From NCBI GenBank assembly GCA_029973975.1, contig JARKQF010000322.1, forward strand, positions 1-34,719: a stretch of DNA of 34,719 nucleotides, read 5' to 3'. Below are positions 1 to 6,321 of this stretch, piece by piece. The stretch's first letter is position 1, and every line of letters begins with the position of its first letter. Position numbers and translations under genes: made by a program. The notes below the pieces were generated by a model that was not told the origin of the DNA, did not search any database, and saw only the letters and a list, made by a program, of their open reading frames with translations. The stretch comes from Paludibacter sp. Lineage in GTDB: Bacteria > Bacteroidota > Bacteroidia > Bacteroidales > Paludibacteraceae.

Positions 1-2
1 TT

Positions 3-230
3 GATTATTTGGGGATTGGAAAGGATTTAAACAACACAAAAAGGGCACTACTTTTTGAAGCCATCACCGGAAAGGATAAAGAAACAACCCGTCAAAATTT
101 TTCAGAACTTGAAAAATCGAAAAAGAAAGCGAATCTTAAAAGAATAATGTCGCTTTTTGAAGAAATTGGATTTAAGACACAAGCTAAACAAGTTGAAAAA
201 GAAATGATTAAATATCAAAATAAAAAATAG
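3..230 (+). CDS. 3' end of an unrecognised gene (partial)
   Basis: The reading frame is open from the left edge of the window and ends at a TAG at 228-230, giving the last 75 residues of a protein whose start lies outside. The visible part is very Lys- and Glu-rich and probably all helical, with the stretch TGKDKETTRQNFSELEKSKK. The apparent TTG start at position 9 is probably an internal Leu codon. I do not recognise the family. Its position just before an excisionase-type regulator and an HUH replication gene suggests it belongs to the same mobile element, but that is inference. Confidence 0.6.
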   Translation, partial: DYLGIGKDLNNTKRALLFEAITGKDKETTRQNFSELEKSKKKANLKRIMSLFEEIGFKTQAKQVEKEMIKYQNKK

Positions 231-233
231 TAG

Positions 234-261
234 TACTACACCCTATTTACTACACCCCCTT
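234..261. repeat. Two 14-bp tandem direct repeats (TACTACACCC core)
   Basis: TACTACACCC occurs at 234-243 and again at 248-257, exactly 14 bp apart, in the short gap before the helix-turn-helix gene. The first copy also forms part of the palindrome GTAGTACTAC (233-242, starting at the G). The position suggests an operator for the promoter of the next gene. The 14-bp spacing matches the iterons before the replication gene. Confidence 0.55.
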
Positions 262-308
262 TCTGTATTGAACTTTGCAGCATGTTAAACCATAAAACCA
301 AAACAAAA

Positions 309-692
309 ATGCATCAAAGTTCAATTATTTTAAATGGCCTTACACGTGAAGAACTGCAAGCCGACATTTTAGAGATAATCTCTAAGTACATGGGTGGTAT
401 TACCGAAAATACCGTTTCTTATGACGCTTTTATCGATGGCAAAGTATATTCTTTTGATTGCCATCAGAACAAAAAAAGAATCTTTCAAGAATCGAAAGAA
501 AAGTATCTAACCCGTGCCGAAGTAGCAAGATTATTAAAAATCTCGTTACCCACACTTCACCGCTACACCAAAGACGGTATATTAAAATCATACCGGATTG
601 TTGGAAAAGTGCGTTACAAACTTCAAGATGTCGAAAACGCATTAAAAGAGCGAAATTTTGGACTTCCAAAGAAAGGAGGTTCAAATGCCTAA
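309..692 (+). CDS. Helix-turn-helix DNA-binding protein (excisionase/HTH_17 type)
   Basis: A 127-aa protein with an N-terminal segment (about residues 1-60) and a C-terminal winged helix-turn-helix of the MerR/excisionase-like HTH_17 family at about 66-115. The pattern YLTRAEVARLLKISLPTLHR followed by a Gly- and Arg-containing wing (YRIVGKVRYK) is typical. Such proteins in Bacteroidetes plasmids and integrative elements act as excision or replication-control factors. An upstream ATG at 282 is possible, but it lies only a few bases after an imperfect -7 box (GAACTTTG at 270-277), so I prefer 309. The stop overlaps the next gene, which suggests translational coupling and one operon with the 69-aa protein. 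Confidence 0.8.
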   Translation: MHQSSIILNGLTREELQADILEIISKYMGGITENTVSYDAFIDGKVYSFDCHQNKKRIFQESKEKYLTRAEVARLLKISLPTLHRYTKDGILKSYRIVGKVRYKLQDVENALKERNFGLPKKGGSNA

Positions 693-894
693 TCACGACA
701 GAGATTATTCAATTATCGCCTTTTTTGAGCGTGAAAAGCCTAAGAAGTGGGAGTATGTCCACAAACTTAATGGAATTGCTGTATTCCTTAACAAAAAACA
801 TCCGACGTGGTTATACTTCAACGTCTATGACCGCCGGACTGGGCAGTACTTAAAACGATTCAAAAAGAATGATTTTGTACCTGCTTTCCTCTAA
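685..894 (+). CDS. Small conserved-looking mobile-element protein, 69 aa
   Basis: A short basic and aromatic-rich protein. The start at 685 is fixed by an exceptionally good Shine-Dalgarno sequence, AAAGGAGGT at 672-680. That is unusual because Bacteroidetes genes mostly lack strong ribosome-binding sites, and it hints at a phage or plasmid origin. The gene overlaps the end of the helix-turn-helix gene by 8 bp. The middle contains NVYDRRTGQYLKRF. I have an impression of similar short proteins beside replication genes in other Bacteroidetes elements, but could not check it. Function unknown. Its place between a regulator and a replication initiator suggests an accessory replication or copy-control role. 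Confidence 0.65.
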   Translation: MPNHDRDYSIIAFFEREKPKKWEYVHKLNGIAVFLNKKHPTWLYFNVYDRRTGQYLKRFKKNDFVPAFL

Positions 895-903
895 ACCTTG
901 GCT

Positions 904-927
904 TGCTTTCCTGTTTTCAGGAAAGCA
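904..927 (+). terminator. Perfect 10-bp hairpin, possible terminator or attenuator
   Basis: TGCTTTCCTG (904-913), a TTTT loop and CAGGAAAGCA (918-927) form a perfect 10-bp stem just after the 69-aa gene. The downstream sequence is only moderately T-rich, so a classical terminator is not certain. A second copy of the left arm, TGCTTTCCT, lies at 882-890 inside the end of the coding region and could compete for the right arm. Alternatives are an attenuator or part of a replication origin. Confidence 0.5.
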
Positions 928-1002
928 TGTTCATTTTAAGAGTTCAATTTAATGCAGAAACAAGCAATCATAAATCATAAAATACAAAACAGAAAAACAA
1001 AT

Positions 1003-1089
1003 GAATCGTTGTATCTGTCTGTTTACACCTTTAAATATTTACCTTTAATAAATAACCTTTAAATGGTTTTAATTAAACTGCAACGATTC
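1003..1089. repeat. Iteron cluster between 9-bp inverted repeats: putative replication origin or rep operator
   Basis: Three direct repeats with core ACCTTTAA start at 1027, 1041 and 1055, exactly 14 bp apart, so the units are 1025-1038, 1039-1052 and 1053-1066. They are bracketed by an inverted repeat, GAATCGTTG at 1003-1011 and CAACGATTC at 1081-1089. The cluster ends 32 bp before the start of the HUH initiator gene. Tandem iterons beside a replication gene are the usual binding sites of plasmid or phage initiators and autorepressors. Whether this is an active origin, an operator, or both is inference. I saw no clear nick-site consensus. Confidence 0.6.
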
Positions 1090-1121
1090 CGAAATTATAT
1101 ATCACCTAAAACAAAATTATC

Positions 1122-2000
1122 ATGCTAAAAAATACATACGGTTTATCTGTGGCAATATCAAGTAAAATCCACAAAGACGCAAAAACAATAGAAATTTTTG
1201 CCGGTTCATCACTTAACAGAAAACCTCCGGTAAAAAACAAGCCAATTATAACAATCGAAGATTTAAACGGGGTAGAAATTCAGGAAGTACCCGAAAAACC
1301 GAAAATTAAGAAATTGCGTTCTATGTCTCAACGGACAAAACAGAAAATCAGAAAGAAAGTTACAGCATTTTCACAAGCATATGAAAAACTGAATTTTTTA
1401 ACCCTGACTTTTGTTAATCGGGTAGAGGACAGAAAAGCGGTTGCAATCCTGGGGAGGTTCCTGGATAATTGTAACAAACAGCTAAAAGATTTTCAGTATA
1501 TATGGGTAGCCGAACGGCAAACCAAAAATCTCACATTTCCGGATAACATACATTTCCATCTGATAACAAACAAGTATTTCAAAATTGAAAAGTATTGGGA
1601 ATACTGGATAAAGCTTCAGGAGCGAAACGGAATACTTCCACGCTCGCAAGACTACAAAGCATCATCATCGTTCGATATCCGGCGTTTAAACGCCAAAAAC
1701 ATCAAAGCAATCGGACAGTATATAACAAAGTATATCATCAAGAACAAAGATGAGTTCGATTGTCAGGTGTGGAACTGCTCAAAAAAAATATCAATGCTCT
1801 ATACTGATTTTTATTCCGACTATGATTTTATTCATAACATTGAAAGGATATTAGAAACCGAAATAGAGCCTATTCCGGCGGAATACTGCACCGTTTATCC
1901 TGTGCCACTTAATCGGCTGACTTTGCCGATGTATGAAAAGTTAAATGAGAAAAATAAAAATCTAATCAACAATAACTTGAGCAGATTTATTAAGGATTAA
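1122..2000 (+). CDS. HUH rolling-circle replication initiator (ORF2/G2P-like Rep)
   Basis: A 292-aa protein with the three motifs of HUH endonucleases in order: motif I FLTLTF at about 92-97, motif II IHFHLI with H144 and H146 as the metal-binding HxH, and motif III QYITKYIIK with Y200 or Y204 as candidate nicking tyrosine and K203 and K207. Such proteins nick one strand at the origin, stay bound through tyrosine, and start rolling-circle replication of plasmids or filamentous-phage-like elements. The arrangement resembles the replication-associated ORF2/G2P group more than IS200 or IS91 transposases. The N-terminal 65 residues are basic and without a recognised domain. Iterons lie immediately upstream. 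No integrase or phage morphogenesis gene is visible, so the element may be partial or extend to the left. Confidence 0.8.
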   Translation: MLKNTYGLSVAISSKIHKDAKTIEIFAGSSLNRKPPVKNKPIITIEDLNGVEIQEVPEKPKIKKLRSMSQRTKQKIRKKVTAFSQAYEKLNFLTLTFVNRVEDRKAVAILGRFLDNCNKQLKDFQYIWVAERQTKNLTFPDNIHFHLITNKYFKIEKYWEYWIKLQERNGILPRSQDYKASSSFDIRRLNAKNIKAIGQYITKYIIKNKDEFDCQVWNCSKKISMLYTDFYSDYDFIHNIERILETEIEPIPAEYCTVYPVPLNRLTLPMYEKLNEKNKNLINNNLSRFIKD

Positions 2001-2022
2001 TTGTTACAATTTAAATAATAAT

Positions 2023-2106
2023 TATCTTTGAATCCAGATTTAATTTATTATCACATTGATAACATAGTGTAACTTAATATATAATTATACAACAAAATTA
2101 CCTTTG
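2023..2106 (+). promoter_or_regulatory. Candidate promoters for the lipoprotein gene
   Basis: Two TAnnTTTG boxes lie in the AT-rich gap after rep: TATCTTTG at 2023-2030, with ATTG 19 bp upstream as a possible -33 element, and TACCTTTG at 2099-2106. The second would start transcription roughly 75 bases before the lipoprotein start. Between them is a small palindrome, TTATC-N5-GATAA (2049-2063). The rest of the gap shows nothing else. Confidence 0.4.
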
Positions 2107-2187
2107 TTTCCTTGTTTTTTCAGTTTGTTAAATAGATTATATAAGAAAATGGAAAGTAAGATTATGAAACCTAATAATAATTGTATT

Positions 2188-2637
2188 ATGAATAAATATT
2201 TAAAAATCTCATTTTTATTGTTAACTTTTTTGATTACGCTATCATCTTGTTCTAATGATGAACCGAGCACAAATGAACCTTGTGCAGATGAATCAACAAT
2301 AAATAATAATGATGGTTCAGCCACAAATAATGACAAACCAGCAACAATCGACAATTATTATGTTAAGTATGTTATAAAATGCAGTCAAAATCGTTATTAC
2401 GTAACCAAATTTTCAGTAAATACAGACAAAGGAATTGTTTATTTTAGCGATTATTTAAGTAAATATTGGACTCAAACGTATGGCCCAGTAAAAAAAGGAT
2501 TTACGGCCTCCGCTACTGCAGAGAGTACATATCCGACTATCGAAATATATGTTTCTAAAAACAATGAACCATTTGCATTGAAAGCCACTAATACAAAAAA
2601 TACAAAAGTAACCTCATCATATACTATTGATTTTTAG
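2188..2637 (+). CDS. Small surface lipoprotein, function unknown
   Basis: A 149-aa protein with a type II signal peptide: MNKYLKISFLLLTFLITLSS followed by the lipobox Cys, then SNDE. Acidic and polar residues straight after the Cys fit the Bacteroidetes lipoprotein export signal, so the mature protein is probably displayed on the cell surface. Next comes a low-complexity Asn/Thr/Asp/Glu linker (about residues 22-50) and a small domain of about 95 residues rich in Tyr, Thr and Lys, likely beta-stranded. In-frame ATGs at 2104, 2149 and 2164 exist, but only 2188 puts the signal peptide at the very start. I do not recognise the C-terminal domain. It lies between rep and the nuclease pair and is probably cargo of the element. 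Confidence 0.65.
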   Translation: MNKYLKISFLLLTFLITLSSCSNDEPSTNEPCADESTINNNDGSATNNDKPATIDNYYVKYVIKCSQNRYYVTKFSVNTDKGIVYFSDYLSKYWTQTYGPVKKGFTASATAESTYPTIEIYVSKNNEPFALKATNTKNTKVTSSYTIDF

Positions 2638-2774
2638 AAATAAAAAATGTTTTTAATCATAGTGAAAATATGACAACCGATATTAATCTATTTAAGAATA
2701 TATAGACATTTAATGAGCCAAATTACAGATGTAATCAGTAATGTTTTTATGTGTTTGTAGCCACTTCAAAAAAG

Positions 2775-3899
2775 TTATAAATTTCTCTCCTGTTTAGCCG
2801 CAACAATATCTATATGTGCTTTTTGACCATGTTTTTCTAATAAATACAATAAATGACCACCATTTAGTAACGTTAATGGTTTGCCGTTTGCAAAATCATA
2901 TGAATCTTTCCCATAGTCGGAAGTTGTAATCAATATCCCTTTTGTGGCTCCTTCATTTATTAATGTTCCATATAAATCCCTTACTGCTGAAACTCCAACC
3001 GTATTTGTATATCTCTTTGCTTGTATCACAATTTTTCCCCCACGAATTGGGTCAGGGTCAAAAGCAATTGCATCAACACCACCATCTCTACTCGCTTGTG
3101 TAACTTTAACTTCTCCGCCGTTCTGACTAAATTCCTTTTCAAATAACTCCCGTACTAAATGCTCAAAATCATCCCAATCCATAGATGCTAAATTTGTGCC
3201 TTCATTTATTTGAATATCTTTAGACTGAATAATTCTTTTATCATCTTTATTTAAGGTCATTATAGGTTGTATTGCAGATAAGTTGTATAAGGTAGTACTT
3301 CCAACTCCTTTTAAATTTTTAAAACATTGTTTGGGGTCTACGTATTGCAAATTTATTTTCTGAAAAACATCCTTGGTTACATAAATTGAAACGATACAAT
3401 TTGTCTCTACATTACCATTTGATTTATTAATTGATGTTGTCCATCCATTGAAATTTATTGCTTCAATTGCATTTATTTTGTCATTATAAAATAATTCATG
3501 TATGCTTCTTAATACTATCTTGTATGTTACAGAATCATACATTTTATTAATTTGATTTTCTGTTAAATAATATTCTCTTATTTCATTATATTTTGCAATA
3601 AATTTAACGTCTTTAATTTTTGGGAGGTTCTCTGGAATTGGAAGTTGATAATTTACAGCTAGAATTTTGTTTGTCTGTGAATAAATAAGTTCTATCAACT
3701 TTGGGAATTCAAAAGGATATGCAGAATAGGTCAATATTAACTTACAGTATTCTTCAATTACTAATGCTGATATTTCATTTGAAAAATACTGTTGTTTTAA
3801 TAGGTCAATTTGTTTATTATAACTATCTCTTGCAGAATAGAAATTCTCCTTACGTAATTTCCAATCTTGCTCTTCTAATATTACTTTATTGTCATTCAT
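2775..3899 (-). CDS. Mrr-type restriction endonuclease (PD-(D/E)xK nuclease)
   Basis: A 374-aa protein with a C-terminal Mrr catalytic domain at about 238-358. Visible motifs are MDWDDFEHLVRELF (helix with the conserved Glu), RDGGVDA with D276, and VIQAKRY with Q293 and K295, the D...QxK core of Mrr nucleases. Family members cut DNA, often modified DNA, and act against phage or foreign DNA. The N-terminal 230 residues lack a named domain that I recognise. They start with a charged helical segment (1-60) and contain an FNGW element and a DPKQCFKNLKGVG motif that I recall from other Mrr-like proteins, where they probably sense DNA or a partner. It is the second gene of a minus-strand pair, 18 bp after the coiled-coil membrane protein. 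Native target unknown. Confidence 0.85.
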   Translation of the reverse strand: MNDNKVILEEQDWKLRKENFYSARDSYNKQIDLLKQQYFSNEISALVIEEYCKLILTYSAYPFEFPKLIELIYSQTNKILAVNYQLPIPENLPKIKDVKFIAKYNEIREYYLTENQINKMYDSVTYKIVLRSIHELFYNDKINAIEAINFNGWTTSINKSNGNVETNCIVSIYVTKDVFQKINLQYVDPKQCFKNLKGVGSTTLYNLSAIQPIMTLNKDDKRIIQSKDIQINEGTNLASMDWDDFEHLVRELFEKEFSQNGGEVKVTQASRDGGVDAIAFDPDPIRGGKIVIQAKRYTNTVGVSAVRDLYGTLINEGATKGILITTSDYGKDSYDFANGKPLTLLNGGHLLYLLEKHGQKAHIDIVAAKQERNL

Positions 3900-3917
3900 A
3901 ATATTATAATTAATGCA

Positions 3918-4346
3918 TTATTTAGGAGAAATCAACAACATAAAAAATATAAGAAGTAGTATAAAAAGAAAAATTGCTGCAGAATCCCAAAAATTTCTTC
4001 TTTTAAATTTTTCAATGTTTTCCAACCTAATTTTCTCTCTTTCTAATCTTTCCTGTTCTTCTTGTTGTTCTTTTAACAAACGCTGTCTTTCTATTTCTGC
4101 TTGTTCCCTCTGATATTCGATATCTTGTAATTTGCGTATTCGTTCTTTCTCTGCTTCACGATGTTTTTTTAGGTCTAAGATTTTTTGTTTTTCTTCAAAA
4201 ATAATCCTTGGATTGATTTCAGTAAATACAGAATAGTCCTTAAAAAAATCAAAATCATACTTTTTATAAAGTCCATCAATTAATAAATTATCAACATCTA
4301 CAAGCTTTTTTTTTGCCGCAATTGAATATCTATCTTCATTTTCCAT
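3918..4346 (-). CDS. Coiled-coil protein with C-terminal membrane anchor, nuclease partner
   Basis: A 142-aa protein without a recognised family. Residues about 50-115 are almost entirely Glu, Lys, Arg and Gln with Leu and Ile spaced as in a long coiled coil. Residues about 121-139 (SAAIFLFILLLIFFMLLIS) form one membrane helix, leaving only a few residues at the C-terminus, so it is a tail-anchored protein with its coiled coil in the cytoplasm. The first 50 residues (aromatic and acidic, YDFDFFKDY) could form a small head. It is directly upstream of the Mrr nuclease on the same strand with an 18-bp gap, so the two are surely co-transcribed. A role as membrane sensor or tether of the nuclease is inference. 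Confidence 0.65.
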   Translation of the reverse strand: MENEDRYSIAAKKKLVDVDNLLIDGLYKKYDFDFFKDYSVFTEINPRIIFEEKQKILDLKKHREAEKERIRKLQDIEYQREQAEIERQRLLKEQQEEQERLEREKIRLENIEKFKRRNFWDSAAIFLFILLLIFFMLLISPK

Positions 4347-4480
4347 ATTTCTAAGAGTTTTATAAGATGATGGATATAACTATACTAACTGTCCCCTGAA
4401 GTGTTCTCTTTAAAAATCTAAATTGTTATATGACATTGTATATCAGCGTTTAAAATGCAATAAGTTAATTCTCGGCGGGG

Positions 4481-5131
4481 CTACAAAATCAAACCGTCTT
4501 TCATTTCTATAATCCTGTCCGACAAGGCTGCCAGTTCTTTATCATGTGTCACAATCACAATAGTTAGTCCGAACTTTTTCCTCAAGTCGAAAAGTAATTT
4601 ATGTAGTTCTTCCTTGTTTTTGGAGTCTAAACTACCGGACGGTTCATCTGCTAAAATGATTTTGGGATCGTTGATCAGGGCACGGGCAACCGCGACCCGC
4701 TGTTTTTCTCCTCCCGATAATTCTGACGGTTTATGCTCGAGCCGGTCGCTTAATTGCAGATAATGCAGTAATTCCTCCGCTTTTAATTTTGCTTTTTTGT
4801 TATTTTGATTGGCAATCAACGCCGGTATCATCACGTTTTCGAGTGCCGTAAATTCTGGCAATAGCTGATGAAACTGAAAGATAAACCCGATTTGTCGGTT
4901 TCTGAATGCAGCCTGTTGTTGCTCATTCATGTTACCGACATCCTGCCCGTCGACCTCCACGATGCCCTTATTGGGCTTATCAAGTGTCCCGAGAATTTGT
5001 AGTAAAGTTGTTTTGCCTGCTCCGCTGGGACCGACAATAGAAACAATTTCTCCGGCTTTTACGTTTAAATTGACACCTTTCAGTACTTCAAGCTCATCAA
5101 AGCTCTTGTGAATATTGGTTGCTTGTATCAT
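4481..5131 (-). CDS. lolD: ABC transporter ATPase, LolD type
   Basis: A 216-aa ATP-binding protein of the LolD/MacB class, which powers a membrane partner that extracts lipoproteins from the inner membrane. All ATPase motifs are present: Walker A GPSGAGKT at 34-41, the Q-loop in [11 protein letters not shown], the signature LSGGEKQR, Walker B IILADEP and the switch His in VTHD. The membrane subunit is not next to it, which is common in Bacteroidetes. A GTG start at 5152 would lie within the probable -7 box (CAAAGTTA at 5152-5159, TAACTTTG on this strand), so the ATG at 5131 is preferred. Another MacB-like export role cannot be excluded. Confidence 0.85.
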   Translation of the reverse strand: MIQATNIHKSFDELEVLKGVNLNVKAGEIVSIVGPSGAGKTTLLQILGTLDKPNKGIVEVDGQDVGNMNEQQQAAFRNRQIGFIFQFHQLLPEFTALENVMIPALIANQNNKKAKLKAEELLHYLQLSDRLEHKPSELSGGEKQRVAVARALINDPKIILADEPSGSLDSKNKEELHKLLFDLRKKFGLTIVIVTHDKELAALSDRIIEMKDGLIL

Positions 5132-5192
5132 ATTAAATGAATTATTGGTCACAAAGTTAACTATAAATGGAGAAATTATATCTATAAAAAGT

Positions 5193-5200
5193 TATTTTTG
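5193..5200 (+). promoter_or_regulatory. -7 box (TATTTTTG) of the metallopeptidase gene
   Basis: TATTTTTG matches the Bacteroidetes -7 consensus TAnnTTTG and lies 23 bp before the ATG at 5224. It is divergent from the lolD promoter at 5152-5159. No good -33 TTTG is seen. Confidence 0.45.
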
Positions 5201-5223
5201 CATCTTAATTTAGTCGAATCTTC

Positions 5224-5922
5224 ATGCGTGAACTGAATGTTTTCGGGAAAGTAGAATTTGTTAGAAGTAACCGTGCTCATCGCATTACGGTCAAAATTTT
5301 ATTGGATGGCTTGAGGGTCAGTCTACCCTACCGTAGCAGTGAGACCGAAGCTACCCGTTTTATCCTGAACAATCAGGATACGATTTTATCAAAACAAGCG
5401 CGTATCCGGGCTAGGCGTATCAACACTGTCATCACTATTGAAAAAGAAATCAGCACAAGAACATTTACAATCAAAGCAAAATATGCTGATCGTTCAGATG
5501 TGTTTTTTAGTCTGAAAGATGGTTTTTTATTGATTGAGGTGCCTGGAGACGCAAATATAAGTTCTCCTCAGGTTCAGGAAGTATGTTGGAACGGCATCAA
5601 TTATTTTCTGAAAAAAGAAGCCAAAAGGATACTTCCTCCTCAGGTAGAACTATTGGCGAATCAATACGGTTTCAATTACTCAAGCGTTAAGATACAGTCC
5701 AGCAAAACCCGGTGGGGTAGTTGTTCTAAAACGCAAAATATCAATTTGTCGTTTTACCTGATGTTATTGCCGTCTTATTTGGCTGATTATGTTATACTTC
5801 ATGAATTGTGTCACACTGTGGAGATGAATCATGGCGAACGTTTCTGGAAACTGATGGATGAAGTAACCGGTGGAAGAACTAAAAAATTACGGACAGAAAT
5901 AAAACGGTTTGCGATACCTTAA
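5224..5922 (+). CDS. YgjP/WLM-type zinc metallopeptidase (DUF45)
   Basis: A 232-aa protein of the YgjP-like, SprT-related metallopeptidase family. It shows the zinc site HELCH at 193-197 with E194 as the catalytic base and H203 in MNHGERFW as probable third ligand. The family hallmark KTRWGSCS lies at 161-168. The N-terminal half carries the usual beta-rich domain. The length agrees with family members. The physiological substrate of these proteins is poorly known. The gene stands alone, transcribed away from lolD, and is followed by a hairpin near 5965-5985. Confidence 0.85.
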   Translation: MRELNVFGKVEFVRSNRAHRITVKILLDGLRVSLPYRSSETEATRFILNNQDTILSKQARIRARRINTVITIEKEISTRTFTIKAKYADRSDVFFSLKDGFLLIEVPGDANISSPQVQEVCWNGINYFLKKEAKRILPPQVELLANQYGFNYSSVKIQSSKTRWGSCSKTQNINLSFYLMLLPSYLADYVILHELCHTVEMNHGERFWKLMDEVTGGRTKKLRTEIKRFAIP

Positions 5923-5950
5923 TGTGGTTAAAAAGTTTTTTATGAGGTGT

Positions 5951-6028
5951 ATAAAAAGCAAGAAGGGCTGTCATCACGACAACCCAATCTTTTTTTGTTA
6001 ACCTTAAATCTAATACTATGAAAAAATC
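5951..6028 (-). ncRNA. Candidate minus-strand small RNA of about 75-80 nt
   Basis: A complete Bacteroidetes promoter faces left at 6035-6066. About 50 bases after its expected start site lies the hairpin GGGTTGTC-GTGAT-GACAGCCC (minus strand, 5985-5965) followed by TTCTTGCTTTTT. On the minus strand the stem pairs fully, with one U-G wobble. Read on the plus strand the same position is a C-A mismatch, which argues that the structure is kept for a minus-strand transcript. No start codon with a reasonable reading frame is inside. The hairpin may also end the metallopeptidase transcript, since a T-run follows on the plus strand too. Function unknown. Confidence 0.5.
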
Positions 6029-6034
6029 ACGATG

Positions 6035-6066
6035 CAAAGATAAGGCGTTTGAACTAATCTTGCAAA
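6035..6066 (-). promoter_or_regulatory. Full Bacteroidetes promoter facing left
   Basis: On the minus strand TTTG (6066-6063), 20 bp, then TATCTTTG (6042-6035), an exact match to the TTTG-N20-TAnnTTTG consensus. No coding region starts within reach on this strand, so the product is probably the small RNA at 5951-6028. The rest of the 6067-6290 gap before metG shows no recognisable element. Confidence 0.6.
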
Positions 6067-6292
6067 TAATATTCTCAAAAAAGGTGTTTTATAACATAAT
6101 TTTAACACTTTTCAGGGATTGTTTTCAATTCAGAGTATGTTTGAGTGTGTTTTTTTAGGTTTATTTGCGATATTCATTTGTTTGATTTTTATGTTCGGCT
6201 TAAAAAAGTATCGTCTTTTTGTTTACTTTGTGCAATGCATTGTTCGTATGTAAATAAAGCTCTAAATCATCCACTTTCTCCCAATTTTTTTG

Positions 6293-6300
6293 TAAATTTG
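6293..6300 (+). promoter_or_regulatory. -7 box (TAAATTTG) of metG
   Basis: TAAATTTG matches the -7 consensus and lies 21 bp before the metG ATG at 6322. A transcript starting about 7 bases after it would have a leader of roughly 15 bases, leaving no room for the longer coding start at 6145. Confidence 0.5.
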
Positions 6301-6321
6301 CCGCCTGTTAAAAATTCAAAT

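Noticed and set aside
1025-1066. Short regularly spaced repeats as a CRISPR array
   Set aside because: The units are 14 bp with 8-bp cores and no spacers of typical length, and no cas gene is present. Iterons explain them better.
1122-2000. HUH protein as an IS200/IS605 or IS91 transposase
   Set aside because: Motif order and length fit replication initiators. No terminal hairpins or partner TnpB gene are seen.
2085-2354. Minus-strand frame across the start of the lipoprotein gene
   Set aside because: It is antisense to a gene with a clear lipobox and has no good start context.
3913-4113. Plus-strand open frame opposite the coiled-coil gene
   Set aside because: It is an antisense shadow. 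The Ser/Cys/Leu-rich product reflects the Glu/Lys/Arg-rich codons of the opposite strand.
6145-6321. Upstream extension of the metG reading frame by 59 codons
   Set aside because: It contains the -7 box at 6293-6300, lacks the conserved MetG start and does not look like protein sequence of this organism.
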